Positions 1-8,563 of a DNA stretch of 64,000 bases are shown here, piece by piece; position 1 is the stretch's first letter; the number at the start of each line of letters is the position of its first letter. The notes beneath the pieces were generated by a model that was not told the DNA's origin, searched no databases, and worked only from the letters and a program-made list of their open reading frames with translations. The DNA comes from SPCO01 sp964579825. Its GTDB lineage: Bacteria; Chloroflexota; Limnocylindria; Limnocylindrales; CSP1-4. Location: positions 1-64,000 of the forward strand of contig CAZOHT010000019.1 of assembly GCA_964579825.1 (NCBI GenBank), in the 5' to 3' direction. Both the position numbers and the translations under genes were made by a program.

Positions 1-10
1 GCGGAGGAGC

Positions 11-1391
11 GTGATGGACCCGATCGCTCGACTCCGAGGTGGCGTCGCCGGCGCCATGATCGAACCCGGGGACCCGGGGTACGACGATGCCCGTCGCGTC
101 TGGAACGGGATGATCGAACGACGGCCGGTCGCGGTGGTCCGGGCCGCGGGCATCGCCGACATCGCCCCCACGATCGCAGCCGCTCGTGAGCTGGGTTGCC
201 TCTGGCGGTCCGCGGCGGCGGGCACAACGTCGCGGGCAATGGCACCGTCGACGGCGGGATCGTCCTGGATCTCGGGGGGCTGACCGACGTGATCGTGGAT
301 CCGGTCGGACGGACCGTGTCCGTGGCTCCGGGTGTCACGCTGGGCGACCTGGATCGAGCGACCGAACCGCACGGCCTGGCCGTCCCGGTCGGTGTCGTGT
401 CGGGGACGGCGTGGCCGGGTTGACCCTCGGCGGCGGCGTCGGCTGGCTGACCCGGGCGTACGGCCTCTCGATCGACAACCTGGTGAGCGTCGAACTCGTC
501 ACCGCCTCGGGTGAGACCGTCCGGGCCAGTTCGAGCGAGGACCCGGAGCTGTTCTGGGGCCTGAGCGGCGGCGGCGGCAACTTCGGGGTCGTCTCGTCGT
601 TCACGTTCCGCGCCTATCCGATCGGCCCCGAGGTGTTCGCCGGCACGTTCATCTTCGCCCAGGAACGGATCCGCGAGGTCCTGGGGGCCTGGGGCGAGTG
701 GTGCGCGGCCCGACCCGCCGACGCCATCACGACGATCGCCACGTTCCTGGCGCCGACACCCGAGTTCGAGATGGGCACCGCCCCGCTGATGCTCCTCGGC
801 TGGGCCTGGGCGTCGGACGACCGCGCGGCCGGCGAAGCGGTGGTCGGCGACCTCCGGCGGGCGACCCGCCCGGACACCGAGGCGATCGCCCCGATCCGCT
901 GGACGGCGTGGCAGTCCGCCGCCGACTTCCTGTTCCCCAGGGGCGTTCGGGCCTATTGGAAGAACACGTCGTTCGATCGACTGGATGATGCGACCATCGA
1001 CGTCATCGCCCGACGAGCGGCGGAGCAGACCTGGCTTGGCACCGCCTTCGACATCCACCACATGGGCGGTGCCTTCGCTCGCGTGCCGGACGACGCGACC
1101 GCGTTCCCGGATCGGTCCGCCACGTTCTGGCTCAACGTCTACGGGTTCTGGGCCGACGCGGCCGACGACCCGGCCCGGATCGCGTTCGTGCGGGGCTTCG
1201 CCGCGGACATGGAGCCCCATGCCGCCGGCGGCCAGTACGTGAACTTCCTCGGACACGAGGGTGCGGGCGATCCTCGGGCTGAGGCGCTCGCGGTCTACGG
1301 CCAGGCGAAGCTCGAGCGGCTCATCGCCCTGAAGCGCCGGTACGACCCGGAGAACGTCTTCCGCCTCAACCACAACATCCCACCGGACTGA
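11..1391 (+). pseudogene. FAD-linked oxidoreductase (berberine-bridge type), two frameshifts
   Basis: The conserved protein is spread over three frames. The N-terminus (to about 195) runs in the frame starting at 11 or 14, behind an AGGAG-like site. The flavin-binding core with VRGGGHN continues in another frame (196-410). The part from GVAGLTLGGGVGW to the C-terminal berberine-bridge segment (YDPENVFRLNHNIPP) is in the third frame. Each switch is explained by one missing base, near 195 and near 408, both in G-rich runs. The His of GGGHN is the usual covalent FAD ligand of this family. The intact paralogue at 22550-23950 shows the expected full reading frame. This is either a young pseudogene or two sequencing errors; the substrate is unknown. 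Confidence 0.8.
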
Positions 1392-1394
1392 GGC

Positions 1395-2324
1395 CTACCG
1401 CAGGATCTCCACGATGTCGCCGTCCTGGACAGGATGGTCGCGACCGACGCGTTGTCCATCGAAGCGCGCGGATGGCCCCCACACCCGCGCGCCGGTGAAC
1501 GTCAGCGCGAGGTCGTGATGCACCCAGTCGGCGACGTCGGTCACCGTGGCGCCTGGGTCGAGGGCCACGGGTTCTGGATCCACCGCACCGCCGGTCTGCA
1601 GGCGGACCCGGATGAGGCCGGTGAGCGTCCAGACCATGGCCCGGAACGCGTCGAGTGACGCTTCATCCAGCACGGACACCGCGACGCAGCGCATCTCGGG
1701 GAACCGCACCCGCAGGACGTCCACCGCACCCGGATCCGCCTCGTCCGCGCGAGTGACGGCCAGGATGGCCGGCTTCTCGATGCCCGCCTGCGCGACCTCG
1801 GCCCGAACCGTCTCCAGCTCAGCGGGATCGGCGCCGGCCCGGGCGCAGTACACGATCGCGTCCACCGTCCGCAGGACGCCCAAGAGCGCCCGTCCGCCGC
1901 CGCGGTCGTCGGTCGCACCACCGATGAGTCCGGGGATCTCCACGAGCTGGACCAGCACGCCACCGATCCGGGTCAGCGCGGGGACCGGTCGCAACGTCGT
2001 GAACGGATAGTCGCCGGTCTTGATCTGGATCTCGGAGAGCGACTGGAGGAGCGACGACTTGCCCACGTTCGGTGGCCCGACGAGCGCGATCTGGGCCGCG
2101 CCCTCACGGCGGACGGCGATCGAGTCGCGATGCACCGCGTTCGAGCGGACACGGGTGTCCTCGATCTCGGACACCAACCACTTGCGCAGGTCCGCGTAGG
2201 GACCGTTCTTGTAGTCCGGGAGCTCGGACAGGAGCGCGTTCACCTCGCGGATCCGCTCCCGGCCCTCCTTTCCGACGAGCCGTCGCCTCGCCACCTGGGC
2301 GAACGTGCGATGTGGCATGGGCAT
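1395..2324 (-). CDS. TGS-domain GTPase, DRG/Obg-like
   Basis: A 309-residue GTPase of the Obg-HflX superfamily. Residues 1-70 form a charged helical region. The G domain has G1 GPPNVGKSS at about 83-91, a YPFTTL switch I, G3 as VEIPGL (Glu in place of the usual Asp) and G4 as TRAD instead of NKxD. The last 75 residues form a TGS domain ending QDGDIVEIL. The order G domain then TGS resembles DRG proteins, which bind ribosome-associated factors in archaea and eukaryotes. The start is the ATG behind GAAGGAG. The altered G4 motif could change nucleotide preference. The family is fairly sure; the cellular role is not known. Confidence 0.8.
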   Translation of the reverse strand: MPMPHRTFAQVARRRLVGKEGRERIREVNALLSELPDYKNGPYADLRKWLVSEIEDTRVRSNAVHRDSIAVRREGAAQIALVGPPNVGKSSLLQSLSEIQIKTGDYPFTTLRPVPALTRIGGVLVQLVEIPGLIGGATDDRGGGRALLGVLRTVDAIVYCARAGADPAELETVRAEVAQAGIEKPAILAVTRADEADPGAVDVLRVRFPEMRCVAVSVLDEASLDAFRAMVWTLTGLIRVRLQTGGAVDPEPVALDPGATVTDVADWVHHDLALTFTGARVWGPSARFDGQRVGRDHPVQDGDIVEILR

Positions 2325-2407
2325 GTCGTGATCTCCTTCACCTCACCGGGCGAGGCGACACGTGGCGCGCAGCCGGAGACGACTGCAGCAGCGGCACGCG
2401 TCCGTCG

Positions 2408-2442
2408 CGCCCCTTCCGTCGACGCTGGGTTCGGAAGGGGCG
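2408..2442. terminator. Perfect 11-bp hairpin between two genes
   Basis: The arms CGCCCCTTCCG and CGGAAGGGGCG are perfect inverted repeats around a 13-nt loop. They lie between the end of the hypothetical gene at 2526-2954 and the start of the GTPase gene. No T-run follows on either strand, so this may be a terminator without a U tract, an mRNA stabiliser or a processing site. Confidence 0.45.
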
Positions 2443-2525
2443 GATCAGCCGTTCTTGTTGGAGATGGTGGTTCGCCAGACGTCGATGGGACGTCGGCCGG
2501 TGGTGGCGTCCATGTCGTGGGCAGC

Positions 2526-2954
2526 CTACACCGGCGGGGCGAGGGACTTGTCGGTGCGCGCGTCCACGCCCGGGATCCCGTGTGCCGCGAGGACGGCAGC
2601 GAAGCCCTCGAGATCGTCGACGCCCACGTACAACGCGGGCATGCCGAGCGGCCCGAGTCTCACCGGTGCCTTGAAGTCCATCCGGACGCCCCCACGGGGC
2701 GAGCCGGCGAAGGACACGTCGGCGTGGCGGACGCTGCGCCGGATCCCGATCGCGGTGATCCAGTTCCACGGGCCCTCGATCCGCCACCCGCTGATGTTCG
2801 CCAGGGGCACGCGCACATCGGCCGACCCGAAGCGAGCGTGGATCGCGTCATCGTCGACCTCGGCATAGGCGTTCTCGACACCGCGGACGCCGAAGAGACG
2901 GAGGAGTGGCCTGGACCGGCGGCCGAGCCGCATGGGAAAGCGTTGCGTGGGCAT
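2526..2954 (-). CDS. Conserved hypothetical protein
   Basis: A 142-residue protein I do not recognise by family. It begins with a basic segment (MPTQRFPMRLGRRSRPLLRLFG), followed by a beta-rich middle with YAEVDDDAIHARFG, WRIEGPWNWITAIGIRRS and a Gly-rich end. No signal peptide or membrane helix is visible. It has the look of a small PH-like cytoplasmic domain, but that is a guess. The start was chosen at the ATG six bases behind TACGGT, a -10-like box; longer in-frame extensions would overlap the divergent gene. It is divergent from the hydrolase at 3013. Confidence 0.6.
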   Translation of the reverse strand: MPTQRFPMRLGRRSRPLLRLFGVRGVENAYAEVDDDAIHARFGSADVRVPLANISGWRIEGPWNWITAIGIRRSVRHADVSFAGSPRGGVRMDFKAPVRLGPLGMPALYVGVDDLEGFAAVLAAHGIPGVDARTDKSLAPPV

Positions 2955-2960
2955 GGGCCT

Positions 2961-3005
2961 ACCGTACCGCGAACCCCGCCGCCACGGATGGCGCGGGCCT
3001 ATCCT
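2961..3005. promoter_or_regulatory. Divergent leaderless-type promoters
   Basis: On the minus strand TACGGT (2966-2961) stands 6 nt before the ATG at 2954. On the plus strand TATCCT (3000-3005) stands 7 nt before the ATG at 3013. Neither start has a Shine-Dalgarno site, so transcription probably begins at or next to the start codons. Confidence 0.55.
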
Positions 3006-3012
3006 TGCGCCG

Positions 3013-3702
3013 ATGGACATCGCCCTGGTCCATGGCGCGTACCACGGGTCCTGGTGCTGGGACTTCCTCCGACCGGCATTGGAGCGCCTCGGCCACCGCG
3101 TGTTCACGATGGACCTGCCGATCTCCGATCCGACCCTGACCGGAGCGGACTACGCCGCGACGGTCGATGCCGCGATCCCGCCCGACAGTGTGCCGATGCT
3201 CGTCGGGCACTCGATGGGTGGACTCGTCATCCCGCTCGTGGCGGCTCGACGTCCCGTGGCCAGGCTCGTCTTCCTCGCGGCCTTCCTCCCGGTGCCGGGC
3301 AAGAGTGCGGCGGACCAGCGCGAGACCGAGCGGATCGACGGCCAGGTCATCACGCGGACCGCGGAGTGGACCGATCTCGGGGACGATGTCTGGATGGTCG
3401 GACCCGCGACGGCGACCGAGATCTTCCTGCATGACGCGACGCCAGCGGTCGCTCGCTGGGCGACGCAGCGCCTCCGCCCCCAGTCGTATCGGATCCTCAA
3501 GGAGATCACGCCGCTCGAGTCGTGGCCGGACGTGGAGTGTCGGTCCATCGTGTGTCGCGACGACCGGGCGATCAACCCGGCCTGGGTGCGCAAGGCAGCC
3601 AAGGAACGACTCGGGACGACCGCGGTGGAGTTGGCCGGCGGCCACTCGCCGTACCTGACCCGCCCACGGGAGCTCGCGAGCATCCTGGACGCGATGACCT
3701 GA
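3013..3702 (+). CDS. Alpha/beta hydrolase
   Basis: A 229-residue alpha/beta hydrolase in the size range of small esterases of the hydroxynitrile-lyase/salicylate-esterase group. The oxyanion region is VHGAYHGSW (6-14). The nucleophile elbow is GHSMGG with Ser67. The likely acid is Asp183 in CRDDRA, and His211 in AGGHSPYL completes the triad. The core is short, with a small lid between residues 95 and 165. There is no export signal, so it acts in the cytoplasm, and the substrate cannot be read from sequence. The start is fixed by the -10-like TATCCT seven bases upstream. Confidence 0.85.
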   Translation: MDIALVHGAYHGSWCWDFLRPALERLGHRVFTMDLPISDPTLTGADYAATVDAAIPPDSVPMLVGHSMGGLVIPLVAARRPVARLVFLAAFLPVPGKSAADQRETERIDGQVITRTAEWTDLGDDVWMVGPATATEIFLHDATPAVARWATQRLRPQSYRILKEITPLESWPDVECRSIVCRDDRAINPAWVRKAAKERLGTTAVELAGGHSPYLTRPRELASILDAMT

Positions 3703-3731
3703 CCTGACCGGTTCGGGGCCGTCCGCCTGCC

Positions 3732-5285
3732 TCAAGGTCGGTACGTGGTGGGGATGATCGACTCGACGAGGAGTCGCTGGACGGCGTCGCCCTGTTCGAA
3801 GGCCACCGCGTGGGCCGCGTCCTCGAAGGTGATCAGCTGTTTCGATGGAGCCTCGAGGGCCTTGAACCACTCGAGGGCAAGCGATCGCCGAGCCTCGAGC
3901 TCGGCGCCCCCGTCGAGCTGATACACGGGCACCTCCAGCTTCGGCACGGAGGCCCGGAAGTCGATTTCGTACAGCTGGGGGTAGAGGATGGCGAACGTAT
4001 CGATCAGACCGCGCAGCACGTTGGTCTTCTCGATGAAGCTGTACTCGGACCCGAGGACGCCGAAGGGGTCCAGGCCACTGGCTTCGCCGCGGGCGAGGTA
4101 TCCGGCCGACGGCGTGTACGACGGGTAGAGATGGTCGTACCACGCCAACAGGTTGGCGTTGGCCCACGGGATGTCCCGATAGGGTGGCGCACCGATCTCC
4201 GCCAGCTTGTCCGCCAGCGCGGTGTCGCCGGCACCTGCCGCGTAGGCCACGAGATCGTCGTACACGCGCCGGTCGGTCTCGACGATGTCCACCATCTGGC
4301 CGCTGCCGATCCACGCGTGATACAGGTCCGGTCGACGTTGGACGGCGAGGACACCCAGGATCGTGCCCCAGGACTCGCCCATGAGATAGATGCGATCCTC
4401 ATCGAACCGGTCCCGCAGGTAGTCCGTGAGCTCGATGACGTCGGAGACAGCCCGATCCAGGGTGAGAGCCGACAGCGGCAGAAGAGTCGAGTACGACTTA
4501 CCGTTGCCGCGCTGGTCCAGGTCCACGAACACGAGGTCCTGCTCCCACCCACTCACCTGGGCGCGGGCGAGGGCAAGGTCGGACTGGCCTGGACCGCCGG
4601 ACAGGTACAGGAGGACCGGCGCATCCGGGTTCACGGCCCGGACCATGATCGTCTGATCACTGTCACCGAGTCGTACCGTCGTCAGCTCCGCCAGGCTGCC
4701 AGCGACCGGCAGCCCGTCCGGTCCGGGGATGGGTGGTGTCGCCGGTGGCCAGATGACGATGAGCCCGAGTCCGATCACGGCCAGGCCGAGCAGCCAGCTG
4801 CCGATTGGCCGCTGGGTGGATCGGTCGGCCGGTGATCGCGCGTGGCGCGGGGCGAACGATCGACCGACGATGACCCCCAACGCCATGGGCAGGACCATCA
4901 GGAGGCCGTGGACACCCCTGGTCAGGAGCGCGGCGAGGATCCCGTACGGCGTGTCCAGGCGGAGTGGCCCGACGGTCGGCACGCCGACGTCGCGGCGGGT
5001 CAGCTCGATCGCGATGATCGTCACGAGGATGAGGGGTACGAGGATCCAGCGCGAGCCGACGAGCCGCCCTCCGACCACGCCCACGAGTGCCGACACGGCC
5101 ATGATCAGGACCGCCTGACCGGTCGTCGTGGGTCCGAGGGGGGCGATGGCGGTCACGACGACGCCGATGGCCGCGGCGAAGACGAGCGCGATCGCCGCAG
5201 CGACGACCGGGTGATCCAGCACGAGCGTGCCCCGCCATGGTGGCGTGCGTGTCGGGTCGTGGGTCTGGGTGTCGAAGCGAGCCAT
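3732..5285 (-). CDS. Membrane-anchored alpha/beta hydrolase, proline iminopeptidase-like
   Basis: A 517-residue protein with about five hydrophobic segments in residues 25-180, followed by a catalytic domain of the S33 (proline iminopeptidase) family. Motifs are SGGPG at about 229-233 (oxyanion hole), DLDQRGNGKS near 255-264 and the nucleophile elbow GESWGT with Ser305. Near the end, LDGGAE and AAHAVAF supply the probable Asp and His. The N-terminal helices suggest the hydrolase faces one side of the membrane; which side is unclear. The start ATG has GGAGG seven bases upstream. An aminopeptidase or an esterase activity is equally possible. Confidence 0.8.
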   Translation of the reverse strand: MARFDTQTHDPTRTPPWRGTLVLDHPVVAAAIALVFAAAIGVVVTAIAPLGPTTTGQAVLIMAVSALVGVVGGRLVGSRWILVPLILVTIIAIELTRRDVGVPTVGPLRLDTPYGILAALLTRGVHGLLMVLPMALGVIVGRSFAPRHARSPADRSTQRPIGSWLLGLAVIGLGLIVIWPPATPPIPGPDGLPVAGSLAELTTVRLGDSDQTIMVRAVNPDAPVLLYLSGGPGQSDLALARAQVSGWEQDLVFVDLDQRGNGKSYSTLLPLSALTLDRAVSDVIELTDYLRDRFDEDRIYLMGESWGTILGVLAVQRRPDLYHAWIGSGQMVDIVETDRRVYDDLVAYAAGAGDTALADKLAEIGAPPYRDIPWANANLLAWYDHLYPSYTPSAGYLARGEASGLDPFGVLGSEYSFIEKTNVLRGLIDTFAILYPQLYEIDFRASVPKLEVPVYQLDGGAELEARRSLALEWFKALEAPSKQLITFEDAAHAVAFEQGDAVQRLLVESIIPTTYRP

Positions 5286-5428
5286 GCTCGAGCCTCCGCG
5301 TGGGAACGTCGTCCACCCATGGTCGGACGCGAGGGCGCGCTCGGGCCAGAGCCGTTGGGCCCATCCGTGGAGGCCGGGGCGCCCGGGACAGGCGCCCGCT
5401 CGCGCCAACCGGTAGGCTTCGCGGTCAG

Positions 5429-5854
5429 ATGACGACCGTCACGCAACACCAGAGCGGCCCCGGACTGCTCGTCCGCGCGATCTGGTGGCTGTTCGTCGGG
5501 TGGTGGCTATCGGGCGTCGTGGTCGCGATCGCCTGGATCGCGCTCATCACGATCATCGGCATCCCGCTCGGCGTGTGGCTCATCAACCGACTGCCGACGG
5601 TGCTGACGCTGCGGCCGCGGACACGGACCTGGGCCATGGGCCAGGACGCGGCCGGCAACACCGTCGTGTCGGAGGTCGGTCGCGACCAGGTCGCCTGGCC
5701 GATCCGCGGCCTGTGGTTCCTCCTCGTCGGCTGGTGGGCATCAGCCGTCTGGATGGGCGCCGCCTGGCTCGTGCAGCTCACGATCATCGGCATCCCGATC
5801 GCGCTGATCATGTTCAACCGAACGCCGTTCGTGGCGTCCCTGTACCGCTACTGA
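5429..5854 (+). CDS. YccF-domain membrane protein
   Basis: A 141-residue inner-membrane protein with two copies of the YccF motif: VRAIWWLFVGWWLSG...ITIIGIPLGVWLINRLP and IRGLWFLLVGWWASA...LTIIGIPIALIMFNRTP. Each repeat contributes a pair of membrane helices. The family has no settled function. The ATG lies 10 bases behind TAGGCT and has no clear Shine-Dalgarno site. Its stop codon overlaps the next start by one base, so the two genes are probably translated together. Confidence 0.85.
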   Translation: MTTVTQHQSGPGLLVRAIWWLFVGWWLSGVVVAIAWIALITIIGIPLGVWLINRLPTVLTLRPRTRTWAMGQDAAGNTVVSEVGRDQVAWPIRGLWFLLVGWWASAVWMGAAWLVQLTIIGIPIALIMFNRTPFVASLYRY

Positions 5855-6231
5855 TGGGCGCGAGCCGCGGGGGTGGGGGGACGGTCGCGGACGTCGACGC
5901 CTACCTGGCCGGCGTCCCGGACGCGATGCGGCCCGCGGTGCAGGCCCTGCGGGAGACCATCCGCGCCGCGGCCCTGGACGCCGTGGAGGGCATCAGCTAC
6001 GGCGCACCGGCGTTCCGCTACCACGGCCGCCCCTTGGTCGCCTACGCGGCCGCCAAGTCGCACTACGCGTTCTACGTCATGGACCCGGCCGTCCTCGAGG
6101 CGCACGCCGCCGAACTGGAAGGCATGGACACGTCGAAGGGGACGATCCGGTTCAAGCCCGGGTCGGCCTTCCCCGCGGACCTTGTCACGCGGCTCGTCCA
6201 GGATCGTGTCCGCGACATGGAGGCCCGGTGA
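5854..6231 (+). CDS. DUF1801 (YdhG-like) protein
   Basis: A 125-residue cytoplasmic protein with the DUF1801 pattern: VDAYLAGVPDAMRPAVQALRETIR, then EGISYGAPAFRYHGRPLVAYAAAKSHYAFY, and KGTIRFKPGSAFPADLVTRLVQDRV at the end. This fold is known from Fra/YdhG-type iron chaperone-like proteins. The role here is open. It is coupled to YccF upstream by a TGATG overlap and to the VOC protein downstream by a four-base overlap. Confidence 0.8.
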   Translation: MGASRGGGGTVADVDAYLAGVPDAMRPAVQALRETIRAAALDAVEGISYGAPAFRYHGRPLVAYAAAKSHYAFYVMDPAVLEAHAAELEGMDTSKGTIRFKPGSAFPADLVTRLVQDRVRDMEAR

Positions 6232-6653
6232 CCGACGAGGGACCGGCGATGGACTGGAAGATCGAGGTCGTGATCGTCCCGGTCTCCGACGTCGACCGGG
6301 CCAAGCGGTTCTATGAGGTCGGCTGTGGGTTCGTCGTCGATCTCGACCACCAGGCGACCGAGACGATGCGCGTCGTCCAGCTGACCCCGCCCGGTTCCGC
6401 CTGCTCGATCTCCATCGGGACGGGCATCACCGATGCCGAGCCTGGATCCGTCCGCGGCCTGCAGATCGTCGTTGCGGATGTCGGGGCTGCGCGGGACTTC
6501 CTGCTGGAGCACGGCGTGGAGGCGGGCCCGGTCCGTCACTTCGAGGACGGCGCGTGGCACGATGGCCGGGGCGGGCCGTGGAACTCGTTCGTGACCTTCA
6601 GCGACCCGGACGGGAACGGCTGGGTGCTCCAGGAGCGACCGAGCGGCGCCTAG
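6228..6653 (+). CDS. VOC-family (glyoxalase-like) protein
   Basis: A 141-residue single VOC protein with two beta-alpha-beta-beta-beta modules. It begins with IEVVIVPVSDVDRAKRFYEV and ends in WNSFVTFSDPDGNGWVLQE, the typical DPDGN...E end of the fold. The Glu of VLQE is a usual metal ligand; the matching His of the first module is replaced by Glu/Val (EVVIV), so metal binding is uncertain. The start is GTG overlapping the previous stop; the ATG at 6249 is the alternative. Its stop codon overlaps that of the convergent gene. Confidence 0.8.
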   Translation: MTDEGPAMDWKIEVVIVPVSDVDRAKRFYEVGCGFVVDLDHQATETMRVVQLTPPGSACSISIGTGITDAEPGSVRGLQIVVADVGAARDFLLEHGVEAGPVRHFEDGAWHDGRGGPWNSFVTFSDPDGNGWVLQERPSGA

Positions 6654-7744
6654 CCCGCCTTCCCGCCAGTCCCGAGCGTCCACGGCATGAGCGCCGGCGG
6701 TGTGAACGTCGAGTCCACCGGCACGGGACGACCCCCGTCCGACATGGAGCCCGTCGCAGCGGCCAGGATGTCGACGATGTGGGCCGCCTGCTCCCCGGTC
6801 GCCCGATGCGGCCGGTCTTCCTCGATCGCGGCCGCCATCTCGGCGACCCCGCGGGCCCACGCCGTGCCGCGATAGCCGGGTCGGACGAGCGGCACCGGCT
6901 CGTAGACACCTCCATACGGACCCACGGCGACGCTCGCGTCGAACTCCTCGAAGCTGCCGAGTGCCAGGGATGCCTCGTCACCATGGAATTCCAGGCTGCC
7001 CCGCTGGGTCGCCGGTCGACCGACGTAGAAGCTGGCGGTCAGGCGCACGACCGGACCGCTGGCCAGCTCCACGGCCGCGACGATGAGATCCGGGCTCCCG
7101 ATGCGGAACGGCGAGCCGTCGAGGGCCAGGCGGTCCGGCTTGAGATCCCATCCCCACGCGCGGACGGATCGAGCCGGGCCCAGCGTCGTCGTGACCAAGG
7201 TCAACGGGTACACGCCGACATCCACCATCACGCCGACATCGAAGAACGGCGCCGGCGCCGGGTGCCAGGTCTCGATCCGGCCCCAGTTCACTTCGGCGTA
7301 CACGGCCCGGACGGTCCCGAGGCGTCCCGACGCGATCAACGCCGCGGCCGTCTGCTGCGCCTCCCCCAGGAACGTCGAGGGCGACGAGCCGAGTCGAAGC
7401 CCGCGCGCCGCTGCCAGGTCGACGAGCGCATGCGCGTCGGTCGGTGTGAGCGCCAGCGGCTTCTCGGTGTACACGTGGCGACCGGCTTCCAGGGCACGCC
7501 GCGTGACGTCGTAGTGGGCGTGGTGCACGGTCAGGTTGACGACGATGTCGACGTCGGGATCGGCGAGCAGGTCGTCGAGGGTCGGATGCGCGCGGCACGC
7601 CTGGTCCGCGGCGAAGGCCGTCGCTCGGGCCGGATCGAGGTCGGTCGCGGCGACCAGTCGGATCTCCGGATGGGTGAGCGCGTCTCGCGCGTAGCCACCG
7701 GCGATGTTGCCGGTCCCGACGATCCCGATGCCGAGTGGGCGCAT
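6650..7744 (-). CDS. Gfo/Idh/MocA-family oxidoreductase
   Basis: A 364-residue NAD(P)-dependent dehydrogenase. The Rossmann fingerprint GIGIVGTGNIAGGYA is at the N-terminus, followed by the family motif VYTEKPLALT (EKP) near residue 100. The second domain has HPAPAPFFDVGVMVDVGVYP, the family's usual D-x-G-x-Y region. Substrates in this family are mostly sugars and inositols. The gene is divergent from a sugar-phosphate isomerase-like gene, which supports a carbohydrate role. The start lies 7 bases behind TACGCT. Confidence 0.88.
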   Translation of the reverse strand: MRPLGIGIVGTGNIAGGYARDALTHPEIRLVAATDLDPARATAFAADQACRAHPTLDDLLADPDVDIVVNLTVHHAHYDVTRRALEAGRHVYTEKPLALTPTDAHALVDLAAARGLRLGSSPSTFLGEAQQTAAALIASGRLGTVRAVYAEVNWGRIETWHPAPAPFFDVGVMVDVGVYPLTLVTTTLGPARSVRAWGWDLKPDRLALDGSPFRIGSPDLIVAAVELASGPVVRLTASFYVGRPATQRGSLEFHGDEASLALGSFEEFDASVAVGPYGGVYEPVPLVRPGYRGTAWARGVAEMAAAIEEDRPHRATGEQAAHIVDILAAATGSMSDGGRPVPVDSTFTPPALMPWTLGTGGKAG

Positions 7745-7751
7745 GCCGCGG

Positions 7752-7789
7752 AGCGTAGGGCATCGCGCCCGCCGCCGATGGCCTATCGT
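7752..7789. promoter_or_regulatory. Divergent leaderless-type promoters
   Basis: TACGCT on the minus strand (7757-7752) is 7 nt before the oxidoreductase ATG at 7744. TATCGT on the plus strand (7784-7789) is 6 nt before the ATG at 7796. The two starts are only 51 bases apart, so a single regulator could control both. Confidence 0.55.
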
Positions 7790-7795
7790 GCGCGG

Positions 7796-8545
7796 ATGCA
7801 GCCCGACCAGATCGCCCTCCAGCTGTGGACCGTCCGCGAGCTCACCGCCGTGGACGTCTCTGGGACCCTCAAGGCGGTGCGAGCGGCCGGCTACGGCGCG
7901 GTGGAGCTGGCCAGGATCCCGCCGGAGGCGTACGGGGCGCTCCGCGGCTGGCTCGACGATGCCGAGCTGCAGCCGATGGGCGAGCACGTGATCATCGAGG
8001 AGCTGCGAGCGGATGCGCCAGGCGTGGCGGATCGGCTCTTGGCTGTCGGTTGCCCGCGCGTCGTCGTGTCCTGGATGCCCGAGGCGGACCGGCTGACCCA
8101 CTCGGACGTCCGTCGGTTCGCCGCCGAGCTGGCCCGCTTCGAGACCGTCTTCGCGGACCGAGGGATCTCGCTCGGCTATCACAACCACTGGTTCGAGTTC
8201 GATCCGCTCGACGGGACGACGGCCTGGGACATCCTGCTCGCCGAGCTGCCGGCAACGATCGAACTGGAGATGGACGTCTATTGGACCGCGTTCGCGGGCC
8301 GGGACCCGGTCACCGAGATCACCCGAGCCGGCGAGCGGGTCCGCCTGCTGCACATGAAGGATCGGTCCGCGGGTGACGAGCCGCATGACCTCCCGGCAGG
8401 GGAGGGGATCCTGGATATGCCCGCCATCGTGGCTGCGGGACGCGCGCTTGGCGTCGAGTGGTACATCGCCGAGCAGGATGAGCCGCGGGTCATCCTCGAT
8501 GACATCGCCAGTGCCTACCGGTACCTGAGCTCGATCGCCACGTGA
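7796..8545 (+). CDS. Sugar phosphate isomerase/epimerase-like TIM barrel
   Basis: A 249-residue xylose-isomerase-like barrel. Visible metal-site residues are Glu in AVELARIPPEAYG, Glu/Asp in IELEMDVYW, His in YHNHWFEF and His in LLHMKDRS, with a terminal WYIAEQDE. This pattern fits hydroxypyruvate isomerase/IolE/IolI-like enzymes. With the divergent Gfo/Idh/MocA gene it probably handles a sugar or cyclitol. The ATG at 7796 is preferred because TATCGT stands 6 bases before it; the in-frame ATG at 7778 lies before that box. Confidence 0.82.
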   Translation: MQPDQIALQLWTVRELTAVDVSGTLKAVRAAGYGAVELARIPPEAYGALRGWLDDAELQPMGEHVIIEELRADAPGVADRLLAVGCPRVVVSWMPEADRLTHSDVRRFAAELARFETVFADRGISLGYHNHWFEFDPLDGTTAWDILLAELPATIELEMDVYWTAFAGRDPVTEITRAGERVRLLHMKDRSAGDEPHDLPAGEGILDMPAIVAAGRALGVEWYIAEQDEPRVILDDIASAYRYLSSIAT

Positions 8546-8563
8546 CCGTTCCAGCCGGGGGCG

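Noticed and set aside
2130..3434. 434-codon plus-strand frame across the GTPase, hypothetical and hydrolase genes
   Set aside because: It spans the ends and starts of three better-supported genes on both strands. Long false frames are usual at about 70% GC.
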